A DNA stretch of 64,000 nt, taken from the NCBI GenBank assembly GCA_004123355.1, contig SCHM01000001.1:12038193-12102192 (forward strand), read 5' to 3'. The stretch's first letter is position 1; every line of letters begins with the position of its first letter. The DNA is from Amphirosellinia nigrospora (taxonomy: Eukaryota > Ascomycota > Sordariomycetes > Xylariales > Xylariaceae). Below, in pieces: positions 61,910 through 64,000 of the stretch. Under the pieces are notes generated by a model. That model made no database searches. It saw only the letters and a program-made list of their open reading frames with translations, and had not been told where the DNA came from. Both the position numbers and the translations under genes were made by a program.

Positions 61910-63294
61910 TTAATAGTACCCAATACCTATTCCAATCTCAATAATGTACGAAAGCTCAGAAGAAGGAGGACCGCCAGGGCCGCCTCCATCGCTTCCATTA
62001 ACAGCCACGCCACCGCCCTCTGTGAGTTCAAACGAGTACGTAGGTGTATACGAAGCGGAAGTGTTGATGCCAATGACGATCCAAGTAAAGAGTCCGTCCG
62101 TGACGTCTTCACCGAGATAAACATAGTCAAAGACGGGGTCAGAGTCCGAGCCCTCCGTTTCCTGCTCGCCGAAGACGTGGTCTTCGGAGTTGAGCGTGAC
62201 AGACTGTGTGTTAGTGTTGTAAGGAGCTGTCGTTTCTATCTCGTCGATAAGGTCCTGGTCCCAGAAAAACTGGCCGATATCTTTCAAAAACTTCGAGTTA
62301 GTATCCATGAATCATCATCGCTAGGCCCCAGAGCGCTTAAGGGCTTGGAGAGGTGAATCAGAGGTGGACTATAGGGGAAAGGTCCTGCAGGTGGCTATTG
62401 TTTCAAGATGTATCGGTTAAGAAAAGAGAATGAAACATACGTGGGACGTTGCCGCCCGTCAGCGTTCCGTTAGGGAGAACTGTCGCATCGGTGTGAAAAA
62501 CGACATGCATGTGATTCGTACGCCCAGAGTAATGGCCAGGAACACGCTCAGGAACTGGACGACTCCATTCTCGTCCGTCTGCTGGATGCCGCGCAAAGCC
62601 GTGTTATTCAGATTACTAGCATCGTCACCATTCCCGTTCATGTCAGATTGGATACCACCATAGACGCCGGTCGTGTTACAGTTCCAGACGTCGAACCAGC
62701 CGCCCACTATAGGCTCGCATGTGTTGACATCGATGAACTGCGCGTCAATGACGATCTCGACACCTGGCTCTTCGTCCCTTAAGTCGCTGCGGATGTATTC
62801 ACCCGGGACGTAGAACGGCCCAACCTCGCCCTCGGGGTTCAGTACCGTACACTGTGTGTCGTTAAAGACATAGAGTTCGTCATCAATAGCCATTTGACCA
62901 TTCAAACTTCCCTTGTGGTCCTTCGCGAGGATATCCGTAGTGTTACGCCTTTCGACCGAACTACGCTTAGCTCGACCTAAAACAGTAAAACTATGATATT
63001 AGCGAAAGCGCCCTCCCTGAAGGCAAACATATAACTGGGTTAGAGAATACTCACCAGGATTTAGCGAGAGACCCCGAGCGAGACGTTGCCTTGCAACTTC
63101 AGCCTGGCGGCGTTCGGCGGCAGCGGAATGAATTCCACGTTTGCCGAGAGTGGCGGCGCAGCTGTCCAGCGCACGCTTGTTGGCAGCCATCGTAGAGCGA
63201 GCGGCACTCGCCTGACGTTTCTCTTCTTCCTCATGGCCAGGATGAGCGGCGGCAAGTGCTGCCAGGCCTAGAATGAGCGCCTTGGTTAAAACAT
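61910..63294 (-). CDS. Secreted intradiol ring-cleavage dioxygenase
   Basis: Non-haem Fe(III) dioxygenase that opens catechol-type rings, of the extracellular fungal type. From the ATG at 63294 comes a signal peptide LTKALILGLAALAAAHPGH; one T appears to be missing just after the ATG (T4 near 63288-63291). A His/Arg-rich pro-region (KRALDSCAATLGKRGIH) follows, then a 78 nt intron (62977-63054) and the domain: EGEVGPFYVPGEYIRSDL, FDVWNCNTTGVYGGI (first Tyr ligand) and ALRGIQQTDENGVVQFLSVF. Near 62530 the frame shifts, and the iron-ligand region GHYSGRTNHMHV is read in another frame. After an intron near 62340-62450 comes FLKDIGQFFWDQDLIDEIE, and the C terminus is Gly/Ser/Pro-rich, ending at 61910. 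It probably acts on plant or lignin-derived aromatics. Confidence 0.82.
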
Positions 63295-64000
63295 GATAAG
63301 AGGCTTTTGACTTTAGGGGTTAGGTAGTAGAGGCTGCAGTTGAAACCGGGGTGATGAGTGAAAATTCCCTTCAGCTCGAGTTTGCGGCACTTGCCCATTT
63401 TATATAGACGTAGGAGTTTAGTAAAGCGCACTTGATTTCAATATCAAGACGTTAAGTTAAGACTTCCTTGCAATCCAGATTGGATTACGCGTATGATTCT
63501 CGAGACTCTAGACAGGGTACGCATACCAGAATAGAAAGTGATCTACTTCTGACCTTGGATTCTCATTGAGCTTTAGTAAAATGCAATTTCTTATTGGCAA
63601 TATAGATTCAAGCCCCCGTCACATATAAAGGCATAGGTCGGCAGCTATTGGAGCATATAGATTAGTCCGATCTTGAATGGCCCTCTATTACGTACGCAGC
63701 GGCTCCTCCTACTTCGCCTCATCGAGTAGACGCGACGGTAATTGTCTGTCAACTCTACAATAGACGTTATAGCAGTGTTATTGTGAGGTTGGGAGTCAAC
63801 CCATGTAGATAGTTTACAGCATGTTGGTCTAATATCTTCGCCTGTGTATGATCAAGCTCTGCCGCCTGTCTCCGTCTCCCTACACTATAATTCCGAGGAC
63901 TAGAGGCACTCATACAACCTAGACAACGAGTCTTAGTACTTCATTTCTTCGTATGTTGTCGTAGCACAGCCCTACTTCCCTGACCAATGACGAATCGGGA
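63295..64000. other. Upstream region of the dioxygenase gene
   Basis: No supported gene. Likely promoter sequence of the dioxygenase plus unassigned intergenic DNA to the window edge. Confidence 0.45.

Noticed and set aside
1-64000. CRISPR arrays, operons, rRNA genes
   Set aside because: None seen. The only tandem arrays lack spacer-repeat structure, and the genome is eukaryotic.

Overview
The window is nuclear DNA of a filamentous ascomycete, most likely a sordariomycete (hypocrealean-type). The signs are short 50-170 nt GT-AG introns, genes on both strands with long spacers, and typical families: a HET-domain protein, an alpha/beta-hydrolase/NB-ARC NLR, a 2EXR protein, a secreted GH32, a secreted FAD oxidase and a secreted intradiol dioxygenase. 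One large block carries repeat-induced point mutation (RIP). The recurrent intergenic motif TAGGTA/TACCTA also fits.

Layout. 1-6434 (+): the C-terminal part of a bacterial-type Tc (toxin complex) TcA-like gene. Two long open frames flank a shattered 2 kb centre, and the 5' end lies outside the window. 7155-8848 (+): DNA primase small subunit. 9752-11687 (-): Swiss-Army-Knife/HAD RNA-repair-like protein with an RGG tail. 11906-20509: an 8.6 kb AT-saturated element whose two ends, each about 2 kb, are inverted copies of each other. 20866-21331 (+): UPF0235/DUF167 protein. 21728-22511 (-): complex I NDUFA11-like subunit. 23298-23707: fold-back repeat. 24678-25153: two tRNA-Thr(AGU) genes facing each other. 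26466-30357 (+): Ubp2-type deubiquitinase. 33056-34367 (+): three-exon Gfd2/YDR514C-like RNase H-fold protein. 35483-37193 (-): unrecognised protein with an acidic tail. 38710-40736 (-): HET protein. 41175-42898 (-): secreted GH32 invertase. 44490-45579 (-): 2EXR protein. 46710-51639 (-): NLR-like protein. 54864-55689 (-): FHA/Pml1-like splicing factor. 57268-58375 (+): ACAD10/11-type APH phosphotransferase. 59478-61550 (+): FAD oxidase. 61910-63294 (-): intradiol dioxygenase.

Two themes stand out. First, many genes that should be intact (primase, complex I subunit, deubiquitinase, GH32, APH, HET) carry one or more small frameshifts while their protein motifs stay well conserved. Several of these are one-base losses in short homopolymers. 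Residual sequencing or assembly indels are therefore at least as likely as real decay, and every 'broken gene' call here, the Tc-like gene included, should be read with that in mind. Second, the AT-rich block is a RIP-mutated mobile element with extraordinarily long inverted ends. Comparing its two ends shows the C-to-T/G-to-A process directly.

Functionally the window mixes housekeeping genes (primase, complex I, deubiquitinase, splicing) with accessory genes for non-self recognition (HET, NLR) and secreted catabolism (GH32, FAD oxidase, intradiol dioxygenase), plus a toxin-like gene probably acquired from bacteria.
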